Shown: positions 17,519 to 25,786 of the stretch, piece after piece
Position numbering within the stretch: the stretch's first letter is position 1
Layout of the letters: each line of letters begins with the position of its first letter
NCBI RefSeq assembly: GCF_003478035.1
Contig: NZ_QUEP01000010.1
Span: 62,334-126,333, forward strand
Direction: 5' to 3'
From: Clostridium sp. OF03-18AA
Lineage (GTDB): Bacteria; Bacillota; Clostridia; Lachnospirales; Lachnospiraceae
Length of the DNA: 64,000 bases
Notes under the pieces: generated by a model
What the model was told of the DNA's origin: nothing
Database searches by the model: none
The model's input: only the letters and a program-made list of their open reading frames with translations
Made by a program: the position numbers and the translations under genes

Positions 17519-18328
17519 TTAAGCTCCCTGTTTTGCTGCACCTGCAGAAGAATTATTTTTTCCTTTCTGGTTTTCTTCTTGAACCTCGATCTCACTGTCC
17601 TCTGCCGGATGCGGGAAGAGAATCGCTGCTGCGGATGAGAGCACAACAGTCAGGATGATCGTTCTCGTGCCGCTGGAGATCGATGAGATACCCGGCAGAT
17701 GCTCCGCAAGGTAGCTCGCCGCAAAACTGATGGCGATAAGCCCCGCAAGGATCCGGCTCTTTCTCGCCGGCGGAATGATGATCGCGAGGAACATTCCGTA
17801 GAGCGCCACGCTGAAGGCGCTCACAAGACGCCACGGCATCAGATTACCTGCCAGCGCACCGAGGGCTGTTCCGACAGCCCAGCCGGGAAGCGCTAATGCG
17901 ATTGCCCCGTACATATACCATGGATTTAAGTAGCCCGGTCTTGCGATCGTAATTCCAAACAGCTCATCGGTAATATCAAAAGCCATGAGAAGCCTGTGGA
18001 AAAACGGCATATCCGGATCCATTCTCTGGCTCATGGCACAGCTCATCAGTAAATATCTCGCATTCGCGATCAGTGTCACGATCGCCATCTCGATATACGC
18101 AGCCCCCGCAGCGATCATCGTAAAGCCCGCGTATTCCCCTGCGGACGCGTTGCAGAGTGCGCTTGTGATCATTCCCTGAATCGGTGTCATCCCGACATTC
18201 CGCGCCACGATTCCCAGTGAAAAAGATACCGCAAAATACCCGAGCGCAATCGGCACCCCGTCCCGGGCTCCATCCCGGAATGCCCGCCGGTTTCCAACAC
18301 TGGCGATTGAAAACTTGTTGTTCCCCAT
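17519..18328 (-). CDS. azlC: AzlC-type branched-chain amino acid exporter
   Basis: The 269-residue membrane protein matches AzlC: FRDGARDGVPIALGYFAVSFSLG near the start, SALCNASAGEYAGF, the ARYLLMSCAMSQRM loop, and FDITDELFGI. The C-terminal 30 residues are charged and cytoplasmic. GGGAGG lies 6 nt before the ATG. With azlD it forms a two-subunit exporter of branched-chain amino acids. No adjacent Lrp-type regulator is present. Confidence 0.9.
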   Translation of the reverse strand: MGNNKFSIASVGNRRAFRDGARDGVPIALGYFAVSFSLGIVARNVGMTPIQGMITSALCNASAGEYAGFTMIAAGAAYIEMAIVTLIANARYLLMSCAMSQRMDPDMPFFHRLLMAFDITDELFGITIARPGYLNPWYMYGAIALALPGWAVGTALGALAGNLMPWRLVSAFSVALYGMFLAIIIPPARKSRILAGLIAISFAASYLAEHLPGISSISSGTRTIILTVVLSSAAAILFPHPAEDSEIEVQEENQKGKNNSSAGAAKQGA

Positions 18329-18396
18329 AATATTCCTCCCTCAAACAGAAACAGCAGACATCCTGTCCTGTTTATGCGCTGCCATTCCGCGTAAAT

Positions 18397-18434
18397 TAGC
18401 GGCACCCAGGAATTTTCATCCAGAGCTGCCGCTT
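18397..18434 (-). promoter_or_regulatory. Hairpin in the presumed azlC leader
   Basis: AGCGGC and GCCGCT pair around a 26-nt loop about 70-105 bp upstream of azlC on the - strand. It is not followed by a T run and lacks T-box landmarks, so its role is unknown. Confidence 0.3.
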
Positions 18435-18478
18435 TCCATTATTCTGACATCATTGTCTATACGGGCATGAAAGAAGCC

Positions 18479-18594
18479 CAAACAGTAACTGATTTTGCCG
18501 ATGCTTCGCATTCCAAATCGGCAAAATCCACTGCCACCACTGTATTTTACGGAATTTTCAGGTCAGAAAATTCCTACCTGTGTGCAATGACCAA
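18479..18594 (+). repeat. Dispersed hairpin repeat R1, copy A
   Basis: This intergenic segment is about 85-90 percent identical by eye to 60805-60915. It contains two strong dyads: GATTTTGCCGAT with AATCGGCAAAATC enclosing the small ATGC-TTC-GCAT hairpin, then GGAATTTTC with GAAAATTCC. No coding frame is conserved. A partial copy lies between feoA and feoB (49191-49262), and the first hairpin alone recurs at 32075-32104. Confidence 0.75.
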
Positions 18595-18617
18595 ACATGT
18601 ACAGTATACTCTTCTTC

Positions 18618-18646
18618 TTTACATTCGTAAAGCCACTGTTTATAAT
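18618..18646 (+). promoter_or_regulatory. Sigma-A promoter of the SLC13-like permease gene
   Basis: TTTACA, 17 bp, TATAAT. The start codon is nearly 200 bp downstream, so the transcript would have a long leader that contains repeat R2. Confidence 0.55.
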
Positions 18647-18692
18647 AATTACAGAAGTTTTGCAGTTGTTCCCATCCCGCAGGATAGGCAGT

Positions 18693-18787
18693 GACTCTGA
18701 TAGGATTTGTCAGCTTCGCTGACCAGAATCACGCACCAAGTCTCTCGGATGTTCGACTTGAATTGCAGAGCGGCACTTTGTATACAG
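18693..18787 (+). repeat. Dispersed hairpin repeat R2, copy A
   Basis: The segment matches the reverse strand of 52295-52392 over its whole length, with scattered substitutions and small gaps. It contains GTCAG-CTTCG-CTGAC inside an outer GAYTCTG/CAGAATC pair, and then CAAGTC with GACTTG. The other copy lies between convergent genes, so the repeat is probably not specific to this leader. Confidence 0.7.
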
Positions 18788-18842
18788 TTTTTTCTGTCTT
18801 CTGCCGCATGCATGATATTTATATAAGGAAGGTAATCGATCC

Positions 18843-19952
18843 ATGTCATTCATAAAAAAAGAACCAGTCCTTTCCGCGGCAGCGGTTCTGGCGGTCCTCT
18901 CCATGTTTTTTGTCGCTCCGTCACCGGAGTATCTGTCTTACATTGACTTCCGCACTCTGGCACTCCTCTTCTCCCTGATGACGGTGGTCGCCGGGCTGAA
19001 GGAGATCGGTCTGTTCCGTTATCTCGGATCATCCCTGCTCGCCGGAATGCATTCCACACGCCAGCTTGCCTTCACCCTGACAGCACTCTGCTTTTTCTCC
19101 AGCATGCTGATCACGAACGACGTGTCCCTGATCACATTTGTCCCGTTTTCCATCCTGATCCTCAATATGGCTGGACTTCCGGAACTCATGATCCCCGTGA
19201 TCGTCCTGCAGACTATCGCCGCGAACCTCGGCAGCATGGCAACACCCATCGGGAATCCACAGAACCTGTATCTCTACTCTTCCTTTGGCCTCTCTGCCGG
19301 TGAGCTTGTGGGATACATGCTGCCATTAACGGTACTCTCAGCCCTGCTGCTTGTAGCTGCCGTTTTTCTGCTGAAAAATAAAGCCATCACCCTCAGCCGA
19401 ACCTCCCTTCACCAGGACGGCTGTCCCACGAAGACTTCTCTGATCTTCTATCTGGCGCTTTTTCTCGTCTGTCTGGGCTGCGTCGTTCGGATCTATTCCT
19501 GGCCGGTCATGTTTTTCATCATCCTGGCCGCTGTTCTCATAAAGGACCGCTCGCTTTTTATCCGGGTCGACTACTTTCTGCTCCTGACATTCGTCTGCTT
19601 TTTTATCTTTATCGGCAATATGGAACGGATCCCTGCGATCTCCGGACTCCTCACGAAGCTGATCTCCGGTCATGAATTTCCGGCAGGTGTTCTCTTAAGC
19701 CAGTGCATCAGCAATGTCCCCGCGGCAATCCTGCTCTCTGGCTTTACCGGTGCAGTGCGTCCTCTGCTTTTTGGTGTGAATGTCGGCGGTCTTGGAACCC
19801 TGATCGCATCCATGGCAAGCGTGATCTCCTACCGGGCATACGCTGAGATTCCGGAAGCAAAGTCCGGAACGTACATGATGGTATTCACCCTTTACAATCT
19901 CATATTTCTCATAATTCTGTGCGCGGCGGGGTGGATGCTGCTCTCTCTGTAA
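18843..19952 (+). CDS. SLC13/ArsB-like anion permease
   Basis: The 369-residue protein has about 10 membrane segments. The first half carries SSMLITNDVSLITFVP and NLGSMATPIGNPQNLYLY, and the second half SQCISNVPAAILLSGF with NVGGLGTLIASMASVISY; these paired hairpin motifs define the ion-transporter superfamily members related to ArsB, CitMHS and SLC13. AAGGAAGG lies about 9 nt upstream of the ATG. The substrate is unknown. The gene stands alone with a strong terminator after it. Confidence 0.75.
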   Translation: MSFIKKEPVLSAAAVLAVLSMFFVAPSPEYLSYIDFRTLALLFSLMTVVAGLKEIGLFRYLGSSLLAGMHSTRQLAFTLTALCFFSSMLITNDVSLITFVPFSILILNMAGLPELMIPVIVLQTIAANLGSMATPIGNPQNLYLYSSFGLSAGELVGYMLPLTVLSALLLVAAVFLLKNKAITLSRTSLHQDGCPTKTSLIFYLALFLVCLGCVVRIYSWPVMFFIILAAVLIKDRSLFIRVDYFLLLTFVCFFIFIGNMERIPAISGLLTKLISGHEFPAGVLLSQCISNVPAAILLSGFTGAVRPLLFGVNVGGLGTLIASMASVISYRAYAEIPEAKSGTYMMVFTLYNLIFLIILCAAGWMLLSL

Positions 19953-20036
19953 ATCAAGTGTGCGGATGGTTAAATCATTACGTCTGTAATAGAATTTCAT
20001 ATTGTGATATAGAATGCAATACTTTTTCGCTTTGTG

Positions 20037-20077
20037 ATATTGTCCAGGATTTTCCGATTCTGGACAATATTTTTTTG
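20037..20077 (+). terminator. Rho-independent terminator of the permease gene
   Basis: ATATTGTCCAG and CTGGACAATAT form an 11-bp stem followed by TTTTTT. Confidence 0.85.
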
Positions 20078-20108
20078 CAAATTTTACGTTAAAACCAGTT
20101 TCAAGGGC

Positions 20109-20137
20109 TTGACATTCTGTACAAAATTCCATATAAT
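20109..20137 (+). promoter_or_regulatory. Consensus sigma-A promoter of the crotonase gene
   Basis: TTGACA, 17 bp, TATAAT, a perfect match to consensus, 55 bp upstream of the start codon. TTGTGATAT occurs twice just upstream (about 20002 and 20033) and a CCATATTGTGG-like motif (reverse strand) lies downstream near 20149; these may be regulator sites. Confidence 0.8.
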
Positions 20138-20192
20138 GAAATCAGTTCCACAATATGGTATATAAAGAGAGTAAATAGGGAGGAGATATCCT

Positions 20193-20999
20193 ATGGCAGA
20201 CTTGATCTACGAAGTACACAACCACCTTGCACGCATCACACTGAATCGTCCGAAGCAGCTCAACTGTTTCAGCGAGGAGATGATCCGTCTCTGGACAGAA
20301 GCGTTGGAAGATGTCCGTGACAACGATGATGTATATGCACTTCTGCTTTCCGGAAACGGAAAAGCGTTCTGCGCAGGCGGTGACGTCAAGGCAATGGCAG
20401 CCGGTGACGGATTCTTCGAAAGTCATGAAGATATCTCCTCCACAGCCCTCGCAAGAAAGAATTCACTCTGGAAGGGAATCCAAAGAATTCCGCTTCTTTT
20501 AGAAGAAATCGATAAACCGGTGGTTGCCAAGATCCATGGTGCCGCAGTCGGTGCCGGTCTTGACATGGCTCTCATGTGCGATGTGCGGATCGCCGGGGAG
20601 AGTGCTTCCATGTCGGAAAGCTATTTTAATGCCGGAATTGTACCTGGTGACGGCGGAGCATATTTCCTGCCCCGTCTCGTCGGCCGGGACAAAGCTTTAG
20701 ACCTGTTCTGGACAGCCCGCACATTAAAGGGAAAAGAAGCCGCGGATATGGGACTCGTTACCCACTGTGTCCCGGATGCAGAGCTTGACGCGTTTGTGGA
20801 TCAGTATATGGAAAAACTTCTGGCAGCGCCGCAGCAGGCTATGCGCCTCACAAAACGCGCAGTCGTACAGGGTGAGCAGAGTTCTCTGCGCGCCTCCTTA
20901 GATCTTATCTCCTCTTTCATGGGAATCGTCACCGAACTCGACGACTACCGTCAGAGGACCAGCGCCCTCGTTGCGAAAATGCAGCGGAAAGCGCAGTAA
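20193..20999 (+). CDS. Enoyl-CoA hydratase/isomerase (crotonase) family protein with altered active site
   Basis: The 268-residue crotonase fold is intact. The oxyanion-hole motifs are FCAGGDVK (59-66) and HGAAVGAG (115-122). Against rat enoyl-CoA hydratase, the two catalytic Glu positions hold Asp124 (GLDMALMCD) and Tyr144 (SESYFNAG), so ordinary hydratase chemistry is unlikely; PGDGG (151-155) adds an Asp nearby. It may be an isomerase, hydrolase or other crotonase. GGGAGGAG precedes the ATG. It is monocistronic behind a consensus promoter and no other beta-oxidation gene lies nearby. Confidence 0.85.
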   Translation: MADLIYEVHNHLARITLNRPKQLNCFSEEMIRLWTEALEDVRDNDDVYALLLSGNGKAFCAGGDVKAMAAGDGFFESHEDISSTALARKNSLWKGIQRIPLLLEEIDKPVVAKIHGAAVGAGLDMALMCDVRIAGESASMSESYFNAGIVPGDGGAYFLPRLVGRDKALDLFWTARTLKGKEAADMGLVTHCVPDAELDAFVDQYMEKLLAAPQQAMRLTKRAVVQGEQSSLRASLDLISSFMGIVTELDDYRQRTSALVAKMQRKAQ

Positions 21000-21045
21000 A
21001 ACAGCCCATCAACAATCCTTAATTTCAGATAGAAACCCATCACAC

Positions 21046-21084
21046 AAAAAGCGGCTCGTCCCATTGCGGGAAGAACCGCTTTTT
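21046..21084. terminator. Rho-independent terminator, bidirectional
   Basis: AAAAAGCGG and CCGCTTTTT arms around a loop with further pairing, lying between the convergent crotonase and PatB-like genes. Confidence 0.8.
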
Positions 21085-21099
21085 GTATTTATGTATTAA

Positions 21100-22323
21100 C
21101 TACTTCTCTTCTCCATGATACTTCTCTGTATGTTTCGTATTGACTGCCTCGCAGATCCTCTTTAAACCTTCCTCAAGAGTTGCGCGTGGGCATGCAAGGT
21201 TCAGGCGGATAAATCCATCTGAATGCTGTACAAACATATTTCCGCCTTCGAGAAGAACGCCTGCCTTGTATGCAAAGAACAGCGGAAGAACTTCATCCGG
21301 TTCAAAATATTTGCTGAGATCTACCCAGGCAAGATACGTTGCCTCAGAAATACGGAAGGTTGCTTTTGGAAGATGCTCTTTTAAGTATTCCTGCGTAAAT
21401 TCAAAGTTTCCATCAAGATAAGCACGTAACTCCTGAAGCCATGCATCTCCGCCCTCGTATGCGGCCTGGGCAGCTGCAATGCTCAATGGGTTATCAAAGT
21501 TATAATGTTTGGAAAGCCAAATGTTTTTTAATCCCTCATCACGGATCATGACATTGGAGATCATGAGACCTGCAAGGTTGAATGTCTTACTCGGCGCCAT
21601 GCATGTTACAAGCTTTTTATAGTCCGGCATAACCTTTCCCAGCGGAATATGCTTCTGATCAAGCCGGAGCAGATCACAGTGGATCTCATCAGAAATCACC
21701 CACATATCGTTCTTTTCAATGATCTCACCGATTTTCTTTAACTCCTCTTCCTTCCATACACGTCCACTTGGGTTGTGAGGATTGCAGAGGATAAAGAGCG
21801 TTGTTTTCTCATCTGCCGCTTTCTTTTCAAGATCCTCATAGTCAATGGTATAGTATCCATCTGTGTTGATCAGATCGGAGCAAACAGACTCGCGGTGGCT
21901 GGCATCTGCCGCATATTTAAAATATGCATAGGATGGGGTCAGGAAAAGAACCTTTTCATCCGGTTTGCAGATATACTCAACCATCTCAAACAGAGCCGGG
22001 ATAATACCGTTGGACATTACCAGTTCTTTGCGGTCGAATGTCCAGTCGTATTTGCTCTTGCACCATGCCGCGAATGCGTCATAATAGCTCTTCTCAAAAA
22101 CTCTTGTGTAACCGAAAATACGCTTTTCCAGTCTCTTTTTAATTCCGTCGATGACAACATCCGGTGTGGCAAACTCCATATCCGCCACCCACATACGGAT
22201 AAACTCTTCATCCTGATACGGAAATTTCATGGTCTCATCCGCATGGAAGATATAGTCACGGAAACCATCCGTGTTCATTGCATTCGTATGACGTCTGTCA
22301 ATGATCTCATCAAAATTATACAT
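21100..22323 (-). CDS. MalY/PatB-type PLP-dependent C-S lyase (cystathionine beta-lyase) / aminotransferase
   Basis: The 407-residue protein is of usual length for the MalY/PatB branch of fold-type I enzymes. Key residues: MWVADMEFATP near 44-54, NPHNPSGR (181-188), SDEIH (211-215), and the Schiff-base Lys246 in MAPSKTFNLAGL. Members cleave C-S bonds of cystathionine or cysteine conjugates, or transaminate. GAGGAAAA lies 6 nt before the ATG. Downstream is a shared terminator; upstream is the ABC-transporter remnant, perhaps once part of the same peptide or sulfur-amino-acid uptake locus. Confidence 0.85.
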   Translation of the reverse strand: MYNFDEIIDRRHTNAMNTDGFRDYIFHADETMKFPYQDEEFIRMWVADMEFATPDVVIDGIKKRLEKRIFGYTRVFEKSYYDAFAAWCKSKYDWTFDRKELVMSNGIIPALFEMVEYICKPDEKVLFLTPSYAYFKYAADASHRESVCSDLINTDGYYTIDYEDLEKKAADEKTTLFILCNPHNPSGRVWKEEELKKIGEIIEKNDMWVISDEIHCDLLRLDQKHIPLGKVMPDYKKLVTCMAPSKTFNLAGLMISNVMIRDEGLKNIWLSKHYNFDNPLSIAAAQAAYEGGDAWLQELRAYLDGNFEFTQEYLKEHLPKATFRISEATYLAWVDLSKYFEPDEVLPLFFAYKAGVLLEGGNMFVQHSDGFIRLNLACPRATLEEGLKRICEAVNTKHTEKYHGEEK

Positions 22324-22373
22324 ATCGTTTTCCTCGCAATTTCATTATTTTTACTGTAATGATTCCTATTTAT

Positions 22374-22748
22374 CTACTGGATTGTTACAGCCTGTCTGAT
22401 CTTTTTATACTCTTCAAACTCACTGTCTGAGCAGTAGATCATGTGACCCGGGCTTACTTCGTGGTAAGATGGTCTGTTCTCATCACTGTAATTGTGAATC
22501 GACGGGTCATAATGGATTTTTACCCTTTTCTTCTCCTTGATCGGATCCGGTTCCGGAATCGCCTATAAAAGCGACCGGGTATACGGATGCAGCGGGTAGC
22601 GGAACAGCTCATCCGCATTTGCCATCTCTACAAGCTTTCCAAAGTACATAACTCCGATCCGGTCGTGGGAAAATATCATCCAGATCATACCAATACAGAC
22701 TCCTGTGATCATATGGAAACGTATCGTTTTCATGGAAAGCTTTGTCAT
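22374..22748 (-). pseudogene. Remnant of an oligopeptide ABC transporter ATPase (OppF/DppF type), chimeric and interrupted
   Basis: An ATG with AAAGGAG 7 nt upstream opens a short hydrophobic peptide ([16 protein letters not shown]) that runs directly into [15 protein letters not shown] and [15 protein letters not shown] sequence ([12 protein letters not shown]), the end of an Opp ATPase after Walker B. A TAG then interrupts the frame where Ser is expected, after which AIPEPDPIKEKKR and the rest of a C-terminal extension continue to a natural stop at 22374. Most of the ATPase, including the Walker A region, is missing. It is a deletion fusion plus nonsense mutation. The regulatory region upstream still looks intact. 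Confidence 0.8.
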
Positions 22749-22776
22749 TCGTTTTCTCCTTTCCTCTTGTCGTTTT

Positions 22777-22816
22777 TTGCACAAAAAAGAGGGGATGCTG
22801 ATCTCTTTTTGTGCAA
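22777..22816 (-). promoter_or_regulatory. Stem-loop in the leader of the ABC remnant
   Basis: TTGCACAAAAAGAG pairs with CTCTTTTTTGTGCAA (one bulged base) around a 12-nt loop, a few nt upstream of the ribosome site. It overlaps one arm of the larger inverted repeat (22788-22802), so the two structures exclude each other. Confidence 0.55.
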
Positions 22817-22864
22817 TATGCTTTGCTATGAACACATTGTACCAATCAGCATCCCCTCTGTCAA
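22788..22864 (-). promoter_or_regulatory. Sigma-A promoter whose spacer is one arm of a perfect 15-bp inverted repeat
   Basis: On the - strand TTGACA, 17 bp, TACAAT. Bases 22845-22859, filling the spacer, read as the exact inverse of 22788-22802 (AGAGGGGATGCTGAT), which falls in the early transcribed region. Two operator half-sites 57 bp apart, or a regulatory hairpin, would explain this. Confidence 0.6.
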
Positions 22865-23046
22865 AACGCCTATTGTTTCCTCAGAGTGGATTTTTTATAT
22901 TTATTTTTGAATGAAAATAAACTTTTTTGACCGATCCTCCAAAATTATATCCTTCTCACCAAAAAATCCCCTAATTCTTTTTAGAATATGATTTTTAGGA
23001 AACCTGCCAGTTACATTTTTCATACTATCCGGCATTGTTTTTTCCG

Positions 23047-23754
23047 TCAGGTGATCGCCATCATATTGTAAAGTTTCATCACCCGGATGTCCTCTTTTGA
23101 TATTTTTAAAGAGGATAAAAGTGCATCATCCTCTTTCAGTTTTTCTTTTGAGAACAGCATCTTTGCTGCGATCGGCATCATAGGTCTGGATGAAAACCCA
23201 TTAAACAGTCCCCATTTTGTATCTGAATCAAGATATGACGCCAGTAACTGGGCGCTTGCCTTCTCCATCGGAGAGTCCTGATTTACAAGGTGGATATTAG
23301 TAACTGCGTTATAATGTTCCATGTATCCCCAGTATGTATTTTCACATTTCTGGTAGTGCGCGTAATCCTTAAAATTCATATACATCATAACTTTATCACG
23401 GTTTCTTTCGTCTTTTGAGAGAAGGTCAAATACACAGCGTATTAACTGATTGCTCCTTCCATCAAATATATATCCATAAAAACGGTTTCTTCCCCGAAAG
23501 AATGCCGGACAAAACTCGTTCTGCATTTCCTTTCGTTCAAATGATCGCTGTGAGAGAAGCTGCTCTACATGGACACCGATCGCGTCCGCGATCTCGTAGA
23601 GCGTTTCAACGTCCACGGCAATCTCTCCTTTTTCATATTTCGAGATCGTTGATTTACTTTTGCAGATCTTTTCCGAAAGTTCGTCCTGCGTAAGATTCTT
23701 CGCTTTTCTGTAGTTTCTTATAAGTCCTCCGATCTCCCGGTTTAATTCCGACAT
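23047..23754 (-). CDS. XRE-family transcriptional regulator with large C-terminal domain
   Basis: Residues 8-65 form a lambda-repressor-like helix-turn-helix (IRNYRKAKNLTQDELSEKICKSKS, ISKYEKGEIAVDVETL). The remaining 165 residues are rich in aromatic and charged residues and not recognised; such domains in clostridial XRE proteins often sense peptides or act as stress sensors. AAGGAAGGGAAG precedes the ATG. The nearest downstream promoter on the same strand is the dyad-containing one at 22.84 kb, a plausible target. Confidence 0.75.
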   Translation of the reverse strand: MSELNREIGGLIRNYRKAKNLTQDELSEKICKSKSTISKYEKGEIAVDVETLYEIADAIGVHVEQLLSQRSFERKEMQNEFCPAFFRGRNRFYGYIFDGRSNQLIRCVFDLLSKDERNRDKVMMYMNFKDYAHYQKCENTYWGYMEHYNAVTNIHLVNQDSPMEKASAQLLASYLDSDTKWGLFNGFSSRPMMPIAAKMLFSKEKLKEDDALLSSLKISKEDIRVMKLYNMMAIT

Positions 23755-24025
23755 TGTCTTCCCTTCCTTTCCCGTAATAGTACCGCCAGCGGTCCCTGCT
23801 CTTCATCTCTTTCTGTGTTATTGCAAGTGTCGTTAAAATCCAGATTTTGATAAAATATGACTGTTTTCTTTCCTTTTCCCTTTATTTTAGCACAATACTA
23901 CTTTAAATTCTATTCCAAATGTAAAATTTTTGCAAAAAGTTTCTTTTAAAGAAACTATTGGGATTTTGACTTTCTTCTCTGAAATCATTAAACTGGAGAT
24001 ATCTTAAACGAAAAGGAGATTCGCC

Positions 24026-24263
24026 ATGCTGTGTATTAAAAATGGTACCCTTCATACCGCAGTTTCAAAAGAACTGGTTTTGGCTGATATTCTTATTGAT
24101 GCCGGTCCTTGAACATAAAATCCCATTAAAGGCTCATGCACACCAGGCAAACGATATTTTCAATGCGATCCGTGTCGCAAAAGAGTTTGGTCTTGATATC
24201 ACTCTGGAGCATGTCACTGAAGGTCATCTCATTGTAGATGAGCTTGTAAAAGAAAACTTTCTT
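24026..24263 (+). pseudogene. Decayed paralogue of the amidohydrolase at 32.2 kb
   Basis: AAAGGAG and an ATG open MLCIKNGTLHTAVSKELVLADILIDAG, which matches the start of the intact 379-residue amidohydrolase. The frame then stops, and a different frame continues with PVLEHKIPLKAHAHQANDIF through LEHVTEGHLIVDELVKEN, matching residues about 209-260 of the paralogue. About 180 residues are deleted at the junction and the whole C-terminal third is missing. The metal-binding HCH motif has been lost. TTGACT, 17 bp, TAAACT upstream could still be a promoter. Confidence 0.9.
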
Positions 24264-24292
24264 TATAATTTTGCTTCCTCAATATTCATTAT

Positions 24293-24335
24293 ATAGCCCC
24301 CTCCCTGGTCTTTCCAAGGCGGGGGGCTGGTTTAT
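24293..24335. terminator. GC-rich hairpin between convergent units
   Basis: AGCCCCC and GGGGGGCT enclose a further CTGG/CCA pairing. T runs on either side are short, so terminator function is likely but not certain. Confidence 0.5.
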
Positions 24336-24340
24336 CGTAT

Positions 24341-25598
24341 TTAGCGAGTCCGCTCCTCTTCCATCACCTCATGGACCTTCTTGCGGATCATCGCCGCCTG
24401 ATGCGGCGTAAGTGTTCCACCTCCCATTCCCCAGGTGTGGGAGACAGGCACAAAGTCTGCTTTCGGCATCTCTCCAAAAACAATTTCAAAGCAGACGCAG
24501 GCAGAAATATAATTTCCAAGATTATTCTGGTGTCCAAAATCTCCTGTTTTCTCTTCTGCGAGATATGGATCTCCGATTCCACACTTCACGACTTCATGAT
24601 ATGCTCTCACCACCGGTGCCAGCAGGATTCCCTTATTTTCCGGTTCTTCACAGAGATGTCGGTACCACTCCATATTTCTCTCCACCATCTCCTGCTCCGA
24701 CAGGGTCAGCTGATATCTCCATCCATCCCGTTCATACCAGTCTCCCACATTTCCTATTTTCCATGGTTTCGCTGTCTTATCCCGGAAAAATCCATACTGA
24801 TAAGCATGAGGTGCCCACAGAACCATCTTCGCGTGTTTTTCTTCTGCCCTTTTCTTCAGGATTCTGACTGCCTTCTCCATATTTTCCCGCAGAGAATAGT
24901 CCTCTGCTCCCGGCTTTCCGCTATGGGTTGACAAAGCCTCATCACTGTTTCCCGCAAAAAAAGCAAAAATCATATTCCTCATTCGCGTCTAATACCTTTT
25001 GGCACTGCTCAGCACGTTCCATGCTCTCCGGGATCAGTCCCGCATACTGGGCAAGTCCCGTTCCTCCCCAGTAGCTGTATGCCACCTGCGCATGGTATCC
25101 GTCCGCCTCCGCCATCTGACGAAAATATTCATATGTACTGTCCCAGAGTCCCGTAAAGCTGTTTCCGGTGAAAGCCACTCTCGGTCCGTCCGCAATATAA
25201 CTTAATGTTACTTCTGCTGCCGGATCCTCAGACACCCAGGTATGGGACCGCTGCCATGTTTTCCTTTTTTCTTCATCTCTCCATACAAGCGCATGAAAGG
25301 GTTCTCCACAATAAATTCCCGATTTTTCATCATACAGTCCCGGATCTATGATCTGTTCTTTTCCTTCATAAAAGGAAGCCGCATGAAACGGAGGGATATT
25401 TTCTGTACGATCTCCGCTCTTCCATGTTTCATGCGCCTCGATTCTCCCGATAAACTCTGTCCGTTTTTTTCCAGCGTATTCTGTTGTTACCGTAATATTC
25501 CCGACACGGAACGTGTTATGATTTGCGACCTGGATTTCTATTTCTTTATCTTTTCTATATGTTACTGTCATTTCCAGATTATCATAACTATATCTCAT
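24341..25598 (-). pseudogene. SGNH/GDSL-like (DUF4886-type) protein split by a frameshift
   Basis: The first part starts at MRYSYDNLEMTV (GGAG 8 nt upstream) and carries an N-terminal beta-rich region, then VAFTGNSFTGLWDSTYEYF, where GNSFT is the SGNH nucleophile motif. The frame ends soon after NEEYDF. The next frame continues without loss: FAFFAGNSDEAL through VSHTWGMGGGTLTPHQ to a normal stop. Removing one T from either of two T runs (TTTTT and TTTTTTT, about 24955-24970) joins them into about 418 residues. This may be inactivation, phase variation, slippage or sequencing error. SGNH proteins hydrolyse esters; here a carbohydrate-related role is only a guess. Confidence 0.75.
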
Positions 25599-25786
25599 AG
25601 ATGATCTCCTTCCTGCAATTGCCCTTTGTGGCTGATTGATTCCCCGCTTACCCTGTCTCTGTGTCTTAGAATAAGACAACAGCCGCCTCTGAGATCAGGG
25701 ACGGCTGTCGATCGCAACCGCCTACAATTCTAAGCAGTTACTGAACATAAGGGGTATATGAAAAATTATATAATGAGGGGGCTAAA

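Noticed and set aside
18397..18434. T-box or amino-acid riboswitch ahead of azlCD
   Set aside because: The GGGTGCCGCT stretch recalls a T-box but the conserved T-box core, specifier loop and terminator are absent.
22324..24340. Insertion sequence or transposase explaining the decayed region
   Set aside because: No transposase-like frame, no target duplication and no element ends were found; simple deletions explain the remnants.
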